A program made the position numbers and the translations under genes. The notes beneath the pieces are model-generated. The model was not told the DNA's origin, searched no databases, and worked only from the letters and a program-made list of their open reading frames with translations. A DNA stretch of 19,260 nucleotides from Eimeria necatrix (taxonomy: Eukaryota; Apicomplexa; Conoidasida; Eucoccidiorida; Eimeriidae), in contig NW_013654565.1 of NCBI RefSeq assembly GCF_000499385.1, forward strand, positions 1-19,260. The letters are read 5' to 3'. This document shows positions 17,690 to 19,260 of this stretch, in pieces. Each line of letters starts with the position of its first letter. Within the stretch, counting starts at the first letter, position 1.

Positions 17690-19260
17690 CAATGATTCAA
17701 TTTCGCACCTTTGGACTATCTGCGCATTGCAGCAATGAAGAAGATGGAGATAGTTTGAATATCTACCACTACGCATAATGCATTAACAACCGCACTTGGT
17801 ACAGTTCCCGCGGGAGCATTGAGCTGCTTCAAATGGGGAAAAGTGCAAAAGCATAGTACACTTAGGGGAATTGCCGTAGTGCGCGTAGTCTGGCGGCCGT
17901 ATGTTATTATCAGGAAGGGCATTGGCATGGCCACATACGCCTTATACATACACACTTTGCACTGAGTAGAGGCAGCACGAGTTCAAGTCTAGGAATGCAC
18001 GAGATGGCTACCCCGTGATCTAGCTATAGGGGACACAAGAAAATTGGCAACTCTTTTAATGTTAGTGGAAACTAATCACTCATCCGCAGCGGAGCTTCAT
18101 TAGCCTTGGACACTTCGTTTTGAGAAAATTTAGGGCATCAACAGGATTGCCCAGAAACATTTGCCTTAACGATCAGATTCTGAGTGCAGACGTGTAATTA
18201 ACAAGTACTTGATGTGAATAGCGTGTTTCCGCGCACACACGCAGCGATTACCACTAGGATTTTGTGATGAAACGGCCTGAAACTTTGGCCTTTGCTCGCA
18301 TCTAATATGTAACACCCTGTATAGCACTAGGGCGCCTTCTGGAGCTAGCGCGGATTGCGTGCAGCATCGATCGTTTGTTCGTTGACACATGATACATGTG
18401 GATCGCACAGTTGCACTACGCTGTTTGAGAAGGAGGATGTGAAAACGTAAGTAGTAAGCACGGCTCGTCACAGTACAAGTATAACAGGAAGAAACGTATA
18501 GTGGAACTGCAGCCGTCCGTGTTCGCCTGAGCAATCTGCATCTCTGCGCGTACACCACACCTTAATAGCAATGCATGTTTCCACCATGAAATTATTTCCG
18601 CCCGCCTGTAGCTGCGGCTCGCACTTAATCACACACACTGCTCTTGCACGGGGCCTTCTGAAGACGTTAGCACATAATGTGAAAAGCTTCCGAAAGAATT
18701 GCACCTGACAGAAAAACCGGATTGACCGCGTTAACAAGCTGCGCAACACAGATTTCGCATTTTTTCTTTTGAAGAGCTATACATAGTATCTGCAACCACA
18801 AAATATACCGCAAATCCCGGAGGTCAGCAGAAAAATAAAACAATAAAGGCTGCACTGTGAACCAAGAGATTTGTCGGCTCGTCAAGACCAAAATCACAAG
18901 TCGTTGCCTCTACCTATTCGAGGCTTCGCAGTGAGGTTGACAACACACCAGTCGTCATTGGACGCATTGCCCCCAAAGGCGTTTCGACAAAACACGCAAA
19001 TCGCGTAACAACGTGCACAGAAACACACATTATGGCAACACGTCAATCGTTCACATGGCAGGTCCACGAGTTGCACGAGCGAAGACCTGCTAGCTTGTGC
19101 GACAGGCCGCACCAGGCCCATAAGTGACCGAGTAACTTTGTTTCAAGCAACAGCAGGAAGGAAGGCTTCGACCCGACCGACAACTCCGGAAGAGACGCTT
19201 CGCTTTCGACGCGGCACCTACGCTTGCCAAGCCGGCCATGTGCTAGAAAAACCAACAGCT
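17690..19260. other. 5' flank, probably intron, no confident exon
   Basis: Besides the candidate Gly at 18314, the only sites with the right spacing have poor donors: CTT near 18740 (GTTAAC), GCC near 18262 (GTTTCA) and CAG near 19088 (GTCTTC). Open frames here are short and look random. The region may be longer introns, or the end of the one-codon-exon part. Confidence 0.45.
18314..18316 (-). CDS. Candidate Gly exon (GGT), weak donor
   Basis: The acceptor is tgctataCAG, the codon GGT and the donor GTTACA. The codon is what the register requires before Ala 17684, and the spacing (627 nt) is acceptable. The donor lacks G at +5, so this is only a candidate for the glycine that opens the Gly-Ala-Pro triplet. 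Confidence 0.4.

Noticed and set aside
17970..18000. tRNA-like T-arm word gttcaagtc
   Set aside because: No matching acceptor, D or anticodon arms around it.
1..19260. Prokaryotic features: operons, ribosome binding sites, CRISPR, insertion sequences
   Set aside because: No long frames, no spaced identical repeats, no transposase, and clear spliceosomal signals.

Overview
The window reads as eukaryotic, most likely animal, nuclear DNA of moderate base composition. There is no long open reading frame on either strand (the longest are about 130 to 146 codons and look like chance), no operon, tRNA, rRNA, CRISPR array or transposase. At first sight it is empty. It is not: the minus strand carries about 33 copies of the pattern YAG|NNN|GTNNGY, a 3' splice site and a 5' splice site exactly three bases apart. 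Chance predicts about five per strand. My by-eye scan of the plus strand found four.

The three bases between the splice sites are one codon. Read from high to low coordinate (5' to 3' on the minus strand), every third one is glycine and proline dominates the rest. The first half (17686 down to 9727) reads A-P-G, P-P-G, ?-P-G, P-D-G, P-?-G, P-N-G. The second half (9326 down to 1394) reads D-I-G, L-P-G, T-P-G, S-?-G, P-M-G, L-P-G. This is the Gly-X-Y repeat of a collagen triple helix. My interpretation is that most of the window is one minus-strand collagen-like gene in which each codon is its own 3-base, phase-0 exon, separated by introns of about 190 to 1000 bases (commonly 350 to 570). Three X or Y slots have no convincing exon. 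The gene appears to run off both ends, although the outer 1.4 kb on the left and 1.5 kb on the right give only weak candidates.

The rest is intron content. It includes two near-perfect foldbacks in one intron (4728-4784 and 5031-5098), a short precursor-like hairpin (9171-9236), a long imperfect inverted repeat (about 6006-6251), a three-stem structure (13389-13450), a duplicated intron piece that carries a copied Gly exon without its donor (14959-15265 and 15291-15484), and small tandem duplications. The species cannot be named. Collagen plus dense spliceosomal introns favours a metazoan or a close relative. At about half a kilobase per codon, an ordinary 1000-residue collagen helix built this way would need about half a megabase (inference).
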